From Diadema setosum (lineage: Eukaryota; Echinodermata; Echinoidea; Diadematoida; Diadematidae), in contig NC_092693.1 in the NCBI RefSeq assembly GCF_964275005.1, positions 25,721,173 through 25,785,172 on the forward strand: a stretch of 64,000 nt of DNA, in the 5' to 3' direction. Under the pieces are notes generated by a model. It worked only from the letters and a program-made list of their open reading frames with translations, ran no database searches and was not told the DNA's origin. Shown here piece after piece: positions 1-14,000 of the stretch. Positions within the stretch are counted from its first letter, which is position 1. Every line of letters begins with the position of its first letter. The position numbers were made by a program, and so were the translations under genes.

Positions 1-660
1 TTTCTTTAGGTCAAATTAGAGGAGGGACTATCTGAGGTTGTGGCTGGCCTAGGTGATGCTCTCTTATTCTGATGATAGCGTAATCATCATTCGCAATACA
101 TCATCAATGGTTGTGGATAGTAGGACTAATCACTCTGCAGAAGTTGAGGAAACAGTGAAATTCTTCATCAACCTGGCTATGATATTCCCATTCGGGTCCA
201 ATCGCACCTTAAATGCTGGTCGTTTTTTATCCCGATCGTGAAAGATATTGTATCTTATCTCAACAGCCCGCAGTGGTTCGCGGTATTCGTATTGGAACGT
301 ATCAGAACGTAGCTGCACGCACCAAATCAGGGATCCCGATCGCAATGATAATAGTAGATCCAGCAAGTAAGACACATGCAGAACTCGCCCAAATCCCTGT
401 CCACTCTCAGAAATTGTCCGGTGTGCTGGAAAATCCCCACACACAACAAGCCCGTGTAGCTTGCCTGGAAACATGGTTGCGGGTAGAAAAGATTTGTGTG
501 CACACCTCCAGGTAACTACGGGTGGATACGTGCTAGGTACCGTCATGTGCGGGTCATCTGCGGTGACCTCCGGGTAGTAAACATTGTTCTTCGAAAGTCG
601 CACGCAAGGGGTGCCCGGAAAGGTGTGACACGGCCTTAACGTTTTGTTAAAATTATTGCC
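1..660. other. No assignable gene; unrecognised open frames
   Basis: A 157-codon frame runs on the - strand (130-603) and a 100-codon frame on the + strand (213-515). Neither shows a motif I recognise, and they overlap on opposite strands. The - frame ends in a basic stretch (KVRLDPNGN) vaguely like retroelement pol, but this is too weak to name. I treat the stretch as unclassified, possibly decayed repeat DNA. Confidence 0.25.
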
Positions 661-1150
661 TACTAGTCAATGTACCCGTGGAGTGTCAGAAATCCTCCAT
701 GGGGATTCCCCCAGAAATGGTCAAGGTCACTGGGTCAACAGACGTCAATATCTGTTTTGCGCTACTCCTTGGTCCGATCTTGGCCAAACTTGCTGGAAGC
801 ATAAGTAGGCGTACACCAAAGAGATTTTGAGGAGAAAAATTGCTTTGGCGTACACCTGGGAATCCCCATATAAGTAGGCCTACATAGCGCCCTCTATCTG
901 GTGTCTGATTATATTTCTGGGGGCATCCCCATATAAGTAGGCCTACATAGCGCCCTCTATCGAGTGTCTGAATTTATTTGACCTTTGACCTTAGTGACCT
1001 TGACCTTTCCAAAAATGAACCCCTCAACGGCAATTTCGCGGTCAACCTGCATCCACCCACTAAGTTTGATGGAGATCGGACCAAGGACCTGGGAGGAGTA
1101 GAGGAACAAACAGACAGACAAACGTTGCTCGAATTATAGTATGATGCTAT
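660..1150. repeat. SINE-like dispersed repeat with internal duplication
   Basis: A 34-base block containing 'aagtaggcctacatagcg' occurs at 864-897 and again at 927-960. It is followed by 'gacctttgacc' words and a tail ending in 'gaacaaacagacagacaaac', a layout typical of short interspersed elements in marine invertebrates. No protein-coding content is seen. The element boundaries are not determined. Confidence 0.5.
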
Positions 1151-2508
1151 GTATGCTATGTAGTTGGTGTTTACTATCAATTTTCTTATTAATCATTCTT
1201 ATGAACTTAGTTGTTAGCATTGTTATCATTTGACAGGGACAAATAAAAGTTAGTCTAAAAAGAAAGAGTAAACTCTTACAGGCACGACAGTGAAAGTTAA
1301 ATTGAATGAAAATTAAAGGAAGTTATCACATTGTGAACTTTGGCAAATTTTCATGAAACTGTTCTTGAACAGTCAATATGAATATAAAAATAGTGAATTT
1401 ATGATGTCATCCCCTCACAATTTGCCATGCAGTATGAACATAAAATGAAATTTCCATTTTCTTTTAATCAAATACAATATGCCTTTGTTTTAAATCCTTC
1501 TATATCTTACTGATCATTCTTTATATTTAAAGCTATTCAGTCAGGAATGATAAGATAGGCAGTAGTTCACAACAACAACAAAAGTGATGATTTCCGATTC
1601 GCCACAGAGAGAGGGGAAGAGGGCAAACTTGTTTATGCTTTAAATGTATGACTATAGTGATGGAATAGAGAGATGTAGATAAAGCATCTCCCTCCTAAGT
1701 ATAAAAACACCCTTACGTATACTCTACATAAAGATATCATAACAAAATCAATTGTACATACATACATAAAACTATTTATAAGGTTCAGAAGAACTTGCCC
1801 TCTTCTCCACAGTCCTTTAGATGCCGAAAATCTATTTTGTCTTGTTCTTTAGAACACATGGTCAAATTTGTCACCAAACTTGGAAGGCATTATGTCTAAG
1901 GTGACAATATGTATATGTAGTTCATACAATTGGACACCATGCTCCTACCACGTGGGGATCCCCAGGGGACCCCAGAACCCCCACCCCCCCCCCAAAAAAA
2001 ACCAATGATTAAAAAACAAACAAACAACAACAATCTTCTTCAGAATTGCTCAATAGTGAATGTCCTTTTCAAGCTTATTTGTGCAGGGCCAGGCTGGGAC
2101 TGCACTGGGGGTCAGTTTTTACATTTGGTTATTTCCTTCTTCTTCTTCTTTTTTCGAAAATGCAAAGCTAGATTTTTGACATACTTTGCAAGTATTTTTT
2201 GCCAGTGTGAAAGAATATACAAATGGACACCATACCCCCTGGAAGCCCTAAAAGCTCTAGCTAGCTAGTGGTACTTTGCTGCAGTGCGACGACCTATCTC
2301 ATGGATGTTTTCCGCGAGTCTGCCTTTTTCGCGAGATACGCGTGCGTGATATTAGGTCAGACCAGAGTGCAACGAAAGAAAAAAAAAATAGCGCATTCAA
2401 AAACTTTTCATGTAGCAGCACTTGTGACAAAAAATGCGTGTGCAACTCATCATTATATACTTTCCAAATTTAGTTCCGACTTCCAGTTCTTTTGCTGGTT
2501 AGCAACTA
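1150..2508. other. Intergenic DNA, no gene seen
   Basis: AT-rich sequence with many stops in all frames. Around 1860-1990 it carries a fragment of a dispersed repeat ('ccaaacttgg', then 'ggggatccccaggggacccc' and a C-run) that recurs near 17290 and 22850-23200. No RNA gene or promoter could be supported. Confidence 0.5.
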
Positions 2509-4160
2509 TGAGTGTGGATGATTAAAGCCAAAATAATTAATGAAATCATCGCGATTCCACCGGGTAACAGTAGCGTAAAAATAGTTGAATAATGCATGTT
2601 GAACCTACTTAATCGGTGTTCAGAAAAAGAAACAAACGCACTTATTAGTTTTAGTAGAATTGGATTTGTTCATTATTATTTAGCAAATGATAATTTAAAT
2701 ATGAGTGTGTATGATTACAGCCGAAATAATTAATGAAATCATCGCGATGTCGCCGGATGACAGTAGCGTAAAAATAGTTGAATAACGCATGTTAACCTAC
2801 TAATTGGTGTTCGGAAAAAGAAACAACGCATTTAACAGTTCAAGAACAGATGTACAAAACGCGAAGAGATTTTCGGAAGAAATGAAGAACGCATTTTTTA
2901 TAATCCCTTCGGGCGCAACGATCATACAATGTATAAAATTACAGCCGAAATGATTCATGAAATTATCGAATTTCCGCTGAGCACCAACAGCATAAAGTAC
3001 CTCCAAGTTAATGGTAAACAACGCATTTATGTTACTCTGAAATCATCGTGATCCCACCAGGTGACAGTAGCGTAAAAATAGTTGAATAATGCATGTTGAA
3101 CCTACTTAATCGGTGTTCAGAAAAAGAAACAAATGCATTTATTAGTTTTAGTAGAACTGGATTTGTTCATTATCATTTAGCAAATTATAATTTAAATATG
3201 AGTGTGTATGTTTAAAGCAGAAATAACTAGTGAAATCATGGCGATCCCGCCGTATGACAGTAGCGTAAAAATAGTTGAATAATGCATGTTGAACCTATTT
3301 AATCGGTGTTCAGAAAAAGAAACAAACGCATTTATTAGTTTTAGTAGAATTAGATTTGTTCATGATCATTTAGCAAATGATAATTTAAATATGAGCGTGT
3401 ATGATTACAGCCGAAATAATTAATGAAATCATCGCGATGTTGCCGGATGACAGTAGCGTAAAAATAGTTGAATAACGCATGTTAACCTACTAATCAGTGT
3501 TCGGAAAAAGAAACAAACGCATTTAACAGTTCAAGAACAGATGTACAAAACGCGAAGAAATTTTCGGAAGAAATGAAGAACGCATTTTTAATCCCTTCGG
3601 GCACAACGATCATACAATGTATAAAATTACAGCCGAAATGATTCATGAAATTATCGAATTTCCGCTGAGCACCAACAGCGTAAAGTACCTCCAAGTTAAC
3701 GGTAAACAACGCATGTATGTTACTCTGAAATCATCGCGATCTCGCCAGGTGACAGTAGCATAAAAATAGTTGAATGACGCATGTTAACCTAAATCAAAAA
3801 AAGAAACAAACGCATTTACTAGTTTGAATACACCTGGGTTTGTTCATTATCACAATTTTAACACTGCATTACACAGTGAAGATTTCTCTGTCTTTCAGAA
3901 TAATCTACCAGGTACAGATTTGCGTAAAAAGGATCACAACCTTCCACATTCAATCCTGTCGCATATTTTTCATGAACGGATATACAAAACGCGAAGAGAT
4001 TTTCGGAAGAAAGTAAAGAACAAATTTATAATCCATTCTGGTGCAATGATCATACATTGTACAAGATTACAACCAAAATGATTCATAAAATCATCGCATT
4101 CCCGCTGGGCACCAACAGCGTAAAAATGCCTCGCAAGTTACAGTAAACAATGCCTGTATG
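2509..4160. repeat. Higher-order tandem repeat, ~690 bp period built of ~190 bp subunits
   Basis: Subunits starting 'atgagtgtg' lie at 2509, 2701, 3198 and 3391. All carry 'gaaatcat', 'gacagtagcgtaaaaatag' and 'aagaaacaaacgca'. The order repeats with a period of 689-694 bases; for example, similar short - strand frames sit at 2800-3021 and 3494-3709. A third, more diverged round runs to about 4160. The shared short frames are a by-product of the repeat, not genes. Confidence 0.8.
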
Positions 4161-4389
4161 TTTATACTCTATTTGCGCTGGTGTTTAGAAAAACTTAACA
4201 AACAAGAGTTATGATAAAGAATTAATTAACTCATTTCAGCCCCTACCTTTTCGTCTTATTCACAAACAATTTCCCTTTATTCTCTCATAACATTGACCCA
4301 TAATTGTGTAATAACAACGCAAAGGATGTTCTTATAAGTTCTATTGATGGGTATATGATGTAGTGCTTATGTTTTTCTTTGTTTTTGAT

Positions 4390-4470
4390 GCATACGGTTG
4401 TAACGCGGTACCGGTTATAACGAGGTAATATCGCCGGTCCCACAGACCTCGTTATAACGGGGTTTCACTG
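4390..4470. mobile_element. Terminal fragment of a pogo/Tigger-like DNA transposon
   Basis: The segment ends 'cgttataacggggtttcactg' next to TA (4471-4472) and contains a subterminal copy 'ggttataacgaggta'. Its reverse complement starts CAGTGAAACCCCGTTATAAC, the style of Tigger/pogo termini, which insert at TA. No transposase is attached, so this is a solo end or a very short internally deleted copy. Confidence 0.55.
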
Positions 4471-4975
4471 TATAACCGAGTATACACACTTGTTTTGTGT
4501 TTTGCTTCCTAGTATTATGATGATGTATTTTTACACACTTTAGAATAAGATGTGTACATCGTGTAAAATGGTCATGGAAATTTACATTTTCTGCTCTGGA
4601 AAGTCATGGAAAGTCAGGGAATTTTGAAAATGTGGAATTTTATTAACCCTGGCAACAGTTGTGTGTTCTTTATAAATAATATTATGCAAGAATGTGTGGA
4701 AGGTGATGCTGCGATATTCAGGTGAGCATAGACATCATAGACAAACACATTGGTTTTTCCTCGATATCCACAATTTAATTTGCTAGGTTTTAAGAGGGGC
4801 ACCTTGTTCACTTCGAAACTCTTGGTATGATTTGTAGCACACCATGATCACCTATGTCTTTGGATGCGGCACCAAGAGAGAGAAATTCTCACTCACGGGC
4901 TGAAACAGTTTTGTTAACTCTTCTCATTTGTGAAATTTTATGTTTTCATTTTGTCCCAATGTTGACATTTTCTAG

Positions 4976-5075
4976 GATGCTACTTTGGCATGGATCTCGT
5001 CTGACTAACTGGGCTGGCATCCTTGGTCAAGGCTTGCGCATTGCCCCTCCAGAGGCTCCAGTCACAGGTTACATG
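4976..5075 (+). CDS. PARP2: PARP2-like exon A (HGS motif)
   Basis: Acceptor 'acattttctag' precedes 4976 and donor 'gtgagg' follows 5075. The exon is 100 bases; its first base completes an Arg codon and 33 full codons follow, from MLLWHGSR to APVTGYM. It carries the catalytic His of the H-Y-E triad and the start of the donor loop. The open frame that continues past 5075 is intron read-through. Confidence 0.93.
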
Positions 5076-8000
5076 GTGAGGGAAATCAGTGGCCTTGAAG
5101 TGTCCAATCAATATATCATGTTTAATAGCACTTTCACTGAATGCAAAGCTTGTTCCACTACACCATAGAAGACTATACTATTCGTCTCGTACAACACAAT
5201 CATGTTCTAAGCCAAAAGGCTGAACGTAACCACGATGACATTAATGTTGCAAAACTGGGAGTTCAATGAAGAGCCTATGAGAGTAATGTGCATGGTTGGT
5301 GACGTCATAACACACCATCAAAAGCTGCTCACTACTCATTGGCAAATGCAATGGTTCTTTTTAGCATACAGCTGTATGTCATGTGATGAGCAGTCACCCA
5401 GCCAAGCAGATGGTGTATGATGTATCAAATCATTACAAGATGGTCATTTTTTTTTTTTTTACATGGGCATTATTGAAGAGTATTGAGAATTCACAATTTT
5501 ATTTTATTGCATGGCAGCAGCCTTTTTTTTTTTTAAACTGAAGTAGCTCATATTTGTTAAACTTCTGTGCAGTCTGTCTGTTGTCAAGTAGCCACAGAGT
5601 AGAATAGAAAAAGACATACACGGTTATAGGAAGTGGCATGTTGGAAATCCTACGTATATGCTACTCAGTATCACAGTGTATCGACGTTCATTTTTGCCTG
5701 TTGTACATACAGTTTATGTTTTTATTGTTTTATGTCAAGCACATACATGTATATTCCTACCACATATTCATCAAAAATTAAATTTTCATGTTTGTTCTTT
5801 GTCTTTGTGTTCATTACAAGTTTGGAAAGGGCATCTACTTTGCTGACATGTCCTCCAAATCTGCAAACTACTGCTTTGCCACAAGGACCAACCCATATGG
5901 GCTTCTCACACTCTGTGAGGTTTGTAGAGCAGTTATTTTATTTGTTTAACTGTTCATCATGTGTATTTGACGAAAACTGTATTACAGCCAACCCACATAT
6001 TGAACCACCTGTATTAAAAGTGCAAATTGTAGTGTACCCATACCAGAACCGATTAGAAGATATTTGGCAGTCTGTTCCCAACAAGTGAAAGCAAATTACA
6101 CTAATGAGATCTTTATGTGTGTGGTATATTCCAATGTAGTAATAGTCCCCTTCAGTTTAATTTCTACATTCAATTGCCATTATACAGTACAGTCCAACCT
6201 TGATTATCCAGCCCTCTCTTGTCTGGATGCCTCCAAGTACACTTGAAACTTACTTCCATGTTTGAAAGTGTTAATGGTTTGAGTTCCAGTAGATGAATGC
6301 TTTTGCAGCAGTTTGTTTTTCACAAGATTGGCAACATTAAATAGAGCACATACCAGAGGTCTCTGCTCTAAGGCTGTGTAGTAACCTGTTATGTCAATTT
6401 ATGTTTGATTTCCTCAGTAAAATGCAAATTACAAGTCTCAATCCCTAAATTAGATTTTTATTAAAACCTCAAAATAATAACCTTTTGTTTTGGGTTTTTT
6501 TTTTTTTGTTTTTTGTTTTTGCTGATGATGAACACCCTTTCAATATCATATATAAATAAGGCAAGGATTATAGCATTCATGCTCACGTTTCCTTCACGTA
6601 ACTCTAGTGTATTCCAAGTCAGAGTACATGTAAACTGCATTACATTTACAAGAAAAAAAAATGTTTTCAGAAATTATATGCATTGATTTTCACACTCAGT
6701 AGTGCATGTCAACTCATAGTATTTGACAGATCATCCTCATATGAAGGTTATTGTGTACATGTATCACTGAACATCCTTGAAACATCAAATGTGACCCTGC
6801 ATCACAAAATCAACAAAAAGTCGCCAGACATGGATTTTTAGATAAGGGCAGATTCTGAAAGAACAGACTCTAAGCTTTAAAATGATGTATAACTCAATTC
6901 AAATGGACTCCCCTAACCTACCTAAATCCTGGAAAGAATGCGCACGCTCTGGAAAAGTGTGAACTGAGAAAAGAGGCTCTTAAGTACAGGGTCTATTCAA
7001 GCGCTTAATCTTGCACCAAGCCACACCAGCTGTGTGATGAAAGGGACAAAACACAGGATGTCCACTATGGGAGCAGCAACAATGAAGGGATTATCAAATT
7101 AAGCTGAAATTGAGCATGTTCTATTAACACATTCTGTCTATGATTGATGCCAACTTACAAAGCAGTAGCATTATTTTTTTTTTAGTTATTAGACTTGAAA
7201 GTGAAGAGTGTACAAAGGATTTCAAGAAATGAAAAGGGGCTTCTAATACATACCTGATCATTGTACTCTCCTCCGAAAAGGGGTTGCGGAAAAACTGCTG
7301 AAAACACACTTTCCAATTTGTGTTATGATCCCAAACTAAAGAATAATGTAGGAGAAAGATAGCTCTTTCAGAAAATATGAAAAACTCAAGATTGACTTAG
7401 TTGACCAATTTCACGTGTTTTGAGTCCTTACATAAAATCAAGGGGTGCGACTTTTTGTTTGTTTTGTGGTGCACAGTCACAAATAACCAGCTTCACAGTA
7501 CAATGCTAGTTTTCTTACAACATTAACAAGCAGGCTAAGAGATTTACTGTGATGTGATATCTTGTGTTTTCTTTATATCAGCACTTTTTTTCAACTTCTT
7601 ATTTCTATTACCAAGCCCCACACAAACAAAACTCAACTTCTAGTGTCACATACTGCAAACAGTGCATACATATGATTAAATTCCCATTAACCCTAGCCAT
7701 TATACACAAAGTTCAAGCATCAAATTACCAGCTTAACCCGTTGAGGACAAGTCCTGAATATACTCTGGCAGGTGTCTTTGGGAAATGCATGTTGTAGCAA
7801 AATCAGTCCGTCCTCTTAAGGGTAGTGGAATGTTAGCTTTATTTGACTTTAACATGCAGTCTGAGAGCCTTCACTTTGATTTCATGTTCTGTTAACATTG
7901 GCACCTTTGACAACTCCTCATTTCTGGAAATACTTCATCTAGTCCCCCACCCCCTAACAAAATTTTATGGTGTCACATACTGCATAGAGTGCAAAAAACA

Positions 8001-11000
8001 CAGTGATGTGTGCAAATACACACACCAAGGCATGCATCATACTGTGTGATAGACTGAAATATTGAATTATATTTGATGTTAATATGAAGTAAATACATGT
8101 AGAATACTGGGGTGGTATTTGAGCCTGCTTTATCACTGTTTTAAGTCTGTTGTAACAAATCAGTATTCTGAACACCGTTTTAACTCTGTTGTAACTTCTG
8201 TTGTATGTAACTGTGTTTTATCTTGCACTCTCTTTGCCTGCGCATACCATTGTCTTAGGGAATGCACACATGCATAACTTTTTGCACAAACCTACACCCA
8301 ATAGGGTACACAATATTATGGAGACCATTTTATCTTTTGTTGTAACTCTCACCACATGCAAATTTATATAGACCAAGTGGTATGTAGACAAAGTGGCAGT
8401 GAGCCGAAGTGGGAATTAGACCAAATGGTGTTAGACCAATTGGGAATTAGACTACAGGTGTAAGTGGTATTAGCTGAACTGGTCGTTACATGAACTGGAT
8501 ATTAGACCGAGTGGGAATTACGAAATGGTTGTGGCCTAAATGGGTTTAGCCCAAATGGTGTTAGCGCAACTGATGATTAGACCAAGTGGTAAAAGCCCAA
8601 GTGATAATATACCACTTTTTCATGCCAGCCTTGTTTCTTAATATCCAACAACCTCTGAGTTACAGTCCACTTAAATTTTGACTGTGTCATCATGTCCCGT
8701 CCTTGATTTTGCAAGATATCAGAGAAACCCAAACTATCAAAAAGTCTTTAATCTTTTGAATGCTATGAGTACCTTTAACTAACAATGAATAGTTAAAAGA
8801 ATATAATAAATGGGGTAATTTACCCTCTTACCCATGGATAAGTTTGTACCAAAATAATAACATATGATTTGCAATGTCACATTCTAATTTATACAACACA
8901 TGTATAGATCCTTGCCATCGGATTGCATGAATGCAGGTCACGTGACATTCAGAAGAATCAGCTATCCCACGCTCACTCTTAATGGTGGTGCAGTAGACGT
9001 TTATTGAACAGTAAATCAAGCTAGCCAGCCGCGCAATAGATCCTAGGACACGCTGAACTTGTCTTTCATAAAGCATTGATGCATACGCGCACCCATTTTC
9101 ACTTCCAGCAAGACCTACAATGAAGAGTCAGATCAGGGAGGTGTAAGAAAAGGAGAGACAACTCGTTCGTAATTCATGCAAACACATGTTTGGTTTCAAA
9201 GCGTTACAATTGGATGTCTAGCATTCCACTACACGCTTTGAAGTCATGCTCTGCACCGCTCTAGTTGCAAGGCGAAGTTCGGAGACAAAGAATGCATTTC
9301 ACCTTTCGTTGAATTACAAGCTTTATTCCCCCGTAAAATTTCAAATGAAATACTCAAATTGATTAAGAGTAGTTTAGGAAAGAATTCAATATCATAAACA
9401 TGTATTTCTAGTTTCTTCGTAATGCACGAATCGAAATGAAATGAAAATTAGGCCCTCTTAAAAATCTAATATTTTTCTATAATGCACACATTTCCGCATA
9501 TTAGTTTTCTATCCTTGAAATCTGGGATATTTTTATCTTTCAAATAAAGTACTCCGCTAAAGCGTGCACCAGCGTGCTTTTAAACTATTTGCTATTAAAA
9601 TTGTCAGTTTTACACTGCAGTTTTGATTCGCTGCTCCAATTCAAGGTACACAAATTCATTGTTGCTATCACATTGAAAGAGAGAGAGTGAAATGCAGTAG
9701 GGGCAAGTATTTCTAGATGTGAGAGCGCTAGTCCCGATTATTGATGCTCTCTTTTGTTAAAGCACCTGATTTCCACCTGTAATTAAGCGCATAACTTCTC
9801 GGCGGTGCCACGCATCCTTCAAAGGAGAGCAGGAGTTGTCTCTCCTTTTCTTACACCTCCCTGGTCAGATCTAGGCCTAACTGTAAGTCCATCTCCTAGA
9901 TAGGCTTGATGTTGGATCTATTTTGGCCTAGACGAGGCCCATCTCGTGTTTTGTATAAAACAAATACAGTCAACCTCGCTTACCTTGACGTCGGATTAGC
10001 CGAATATCACTTACCTCGGAGGCAAAATGAAAGTCCCGATTTTTCCTTTTGAGTTTCCGTGTGTTAAAACTCGTGTAGCTCGAAAAACTTTCGAGTTACC
10101 TCGAAGGGAAATCTAATGTCCCAATCTTAATTAACTTATTGTTTTTCCCAGTATGTTGCTCAAAGTGAAATTCAAACATCACTCAGCATTTCCCCCCGAT
10201 TACGCGTGCGTGGATAGCGAAGACATGTCACAAATCTTTTCACACTCAGTTGTAAACTTGCTTTGTACTGTCAGACGTGAGTCACCTTCCATGCGACCAT
10301 CATTCTCCAAATCATGCATACACACATTCACTGTATGATGTTCGCCACGTGCACAGTGGGTTGCCATTCTCTACACATGTTTATTGCGCCAGTTTCTCAT
10401 CCATATAACCACGCGTCATCTTGTCAATACAGCATAGCTAGCTACAATGTGAGTGCTGCAGGTAGACACATGGAAGACCGGTGCGTAGCAGTGCGACATT
10501 GCCATCGCTCCTGTAGCTCTAGATGTGCATGTTTTCACTGGACGTACAGCTGTAGATGTCAATGAAGTCACTGTTCTTGGTGAGCTGCAGGGTGCGGCCT
10601 ATATGCTAGCACAACCAAATCATGGCATGTTCAACTTGGCAAATAAGCAGCTGAATCAACACATATGTAATCATATATGGGACTATGCAATGTGCCAATG
10701 AGCAACTCGATGTCATGTAATGAATCAGTCAATCTTATAGACAACGCTATGTTCTGCAATCAATTGACAACATTTTGTTGTTGTTGTTGTTGTTGTCATC
10801 ACCTAATAACGGCTTTTGTTTGCCTGCCAATTTTGGGGATACTAAGCACAGCGCGAACAAGTTGCTTTGTAGAGTCGCCCTGGCCACTGCATTTCAATAA
10901 CCTGTCCTGCACGTATCATAACGTCACACAATGATCATAATCATAGCTCTACGTGTCTCATGCAGCACAATTCTCTGCTATTGCACAGCAAGCTGTGTGA

Positions 11001-14000
11001 ATAAAAACACAAACGTGCAAGCTCTTTTTCATACAAGTTTTATTCCATAGTTTAATACATGAACACTGCACACAGACACTCAGTATCCTTCATGGAGTTT
11101 GCGTCATTCAGTGTTCATACCATCAAAACTTAGAATAACACACACACCTACACACATGCACACACAAATGAGGAAACATGCAAAAGCAGGTAGAAATACA
11201 TACAAAGTTTGTTGTCAGAATTCAGAAAAAAGGGTGAAAGTTTTGAGCATTTTAAAGTACTTCCACATTTTTTTTTTCTTTTTGTCGCCAAAGTCGGGGT
11301 GCAGCCTATGCGGAGATACAGCCTTATCTATCGCCAGAGAATACAGTATATCCATCTCCACAATTCCAAGGGGACCTCAAAGCCCAAAGACTAGAGAATT
11401 TTATTTTTTTTGTAGTATAGAAAACCGGAAATTTTCTATGTAATTACTTTAGTGAGTGTACTTTCAAGCTTGTTTATGGCAGATCCAGAGTTGGCCCTCT
11501 TTGCAGCAAAAAGCAAATTTGGGGGCCAGTTTTCAAATTTCATCCTTCTTTTCATGGATAAATGAAATGGTGCATTTTGTGTATAGAAAGTATTCATGTC
11601 CTCTACATCTCAGATTCTTATTTCTACAATCTGTAAAAAGGCTTCATAATCCATGTACAGGGGAGTCCCGTTATAACAAGATCGGATACAACGAGAATCC
11701 GCTTATAACGAGATAAATCGTCCGGTCCCAAATAAATTTGCATGTTAGCCTATGGAGATTCGGAGTTCTGGTTATTGCAAGATAATTTTCGGGCCTAAAA
11801 ACAAAGAAAAACAAAGACAAATTTGTGCGGATATAGCGACAACATTTTCTTCTTTTTTTAAACCGAACTAAACAACGTGCAAAATCACGCTTTATTTCAA
11901 AACCAGAGAAGGTTAGTTCTCCGCGAATTGTCTGTATTATCATTGCGTGCAAGCAGAAACCAACATCTGCCAGTGCCAAACAGAATGCAATCAAGGTGAC
12001 GCACCGCAAGTCTCTTTCCGAGGGCTGTGATGGAACAGCATCGGAATATTTAGAAGCTATAGCCTTCGCTATTAATGCCGAAATGTTATCACAAATGCTA
12101 CAATTCGAATTAACGTTCTTTAATGGCTTCAACATAAAAAATGGTGTACATATCCGAAACGTTTCCAACGATACGTAACAGGAGTATCTAACTGTGAGCG
12201 GCGAACACACCGAATTGTACGTTTTGGGAAAAATTTTGAACATGTTCAAAAATCTTTGCGATAAGAAAAACTGGTTGTAAAAATGAAAACTGTTTTTGAG
12301 TTTGATCGCAACTATTACCAAGCCCTGACGAAAGTTAGAATCTGCTATTATTCACTGCTTTCGCAAACATTAGCCGCTCAGTTAAATACCCATTTACATA
12401 ACTTTGATTATAAGATAAATTGAATTAGATGTCAAAAATAAAATACAATAGGGTCGTATGCTAAAATTTTAATTATCTCAACTCTAGCTTATCGAAATAC
12501 AAGTACTATTTCAGTTGATTTTGCAATCCACAGTTACCCGGTACTGGCTTTTGTTTCCGTAAACGGCATTCAACCGTCAATCTCGTCGGGTAAAACATTC
12601 ACGCAGAGCACGCATTCAACATGATGCATCGCAACAAGCTGGAAGCACATGGCGCTCATGCAGTAAAAGTAGCACGCGTTTCGTTCATCGCACTGTACAG
12701 TAATAGTGAGCGAATAAATAGGATGTAGGGCACAGTTTCCGTGGAGGAAATAAAAAAACGAGAGTGTAAATTGTGGTGTAAACTTTCACCATAATACACG
12801 TGGTTTATATCAATAATTTGTCATAGAATGAAAGGTAAATTTGGATTGTACTCACAGCTTTCATCCATGCAAGTTATGCTAAACGCAGCGTTGATAGCGC
12901 GATTACCTTACCTTTAGTTGCATAAATTTTGCTTCATCTCTCTCTCTTCTCAGATGTGCAGATTGATCAGCGTGGGGATAACAAAAGGCAGGCCCCATCT
13001 ATGACATTATTATATGATTTGTCAAATCTGAAATATTCTATAACAAGCGGCGAGAAAAAAAATAATTGTAATTATCGCCAGAATGCTCTCGCATTTCTTG
13101 TCTTTCTGTTCATCAATATGACGTCGTCATCTTATCTAATGCAGGTAACCCAATTTTAACAGAGCATGTTTATATAAAGTGTACATTCCACAAGTGTTCG
13201 GATACGACAAGAATCCGGATATAACAAGAAAAATCACCCAGAACCAACGATCTCGTTATAATGGAATTCCCCTGTATTTAACCTGTTCCATATAGGAACC
13301 TGGTGGCTTGTGTATTGAGTCTATGGAGATTTCAGAATTCAGTAAGGGTCAAGAAACAGTAACAGTGGACGACAATCGTTGGTTATCTTCTGTGTCCATA
13401 GCAATTCATGGGGGAATGTATGAGCAATCCCTGTGAGGATGAACTTGTACATTTACACATTAGTGCTATGCCAAATAGAAAAGGTTTTCAACTCAGTCAA
13501 TGGAACATGCGTACCACCTCTCTCACGATGCATGGACTGATTTCCATGACACAATCAAAAGCCCCTAATATTGATCTGTGTTGGCCACCATACCGGTAAG
13601 CCAATTCCTTTCACAGACAGGTGTCTGTCTGGCAGGTTTGACTGAACTCAGACATTTGTAAAGAATTTTAAGACAGACTGGTGAAAAGTGCTACTAATTG
13701 TTGTCACCATTGTTGGTTTGCCAGGTTGCTTTAGGCCAACCCAACAAGCTGCTGGCTGCTGATTATAATGCTGACAAACTACCCAGTGGCAAGCACAGTG
13801 TGATGGGGCTTGGGAGGATAGCTCCAGAACCAAAGGACAACTTCACAATGTAAGTGCAAATCCTGTACTTGTAATAATTCAAAGAAGTGTAAAAGAAGTT
13901 TCCTTGTGTTTGGAACATGTAACCTTTCAGAAATTTCTGTGATATTTCATTAAGTTTACATCAGGAAAGTCATCAGTAGGATAATTGTCACAAAATAATG

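Noticed and set aside
130..603. 157-codon - strand frame as a gene
   Set aside because: It overlaps another long frame on the opposite strand and shows no recognised motif or splice context.
2800..3709. Two similar short - strand frames as a paralogous gene pair
   Set aside because: They are the same part of a 690 bp tandem repeat; similarity comes from the repeat.
11671..12321. 216-codon - strand frame in the pogo-like element as a transposase
   Set aside because: No helix-turn-helix, CENP-B-like or DDE motif is visible, and the composition looks like AT-rich non-coding sequence.
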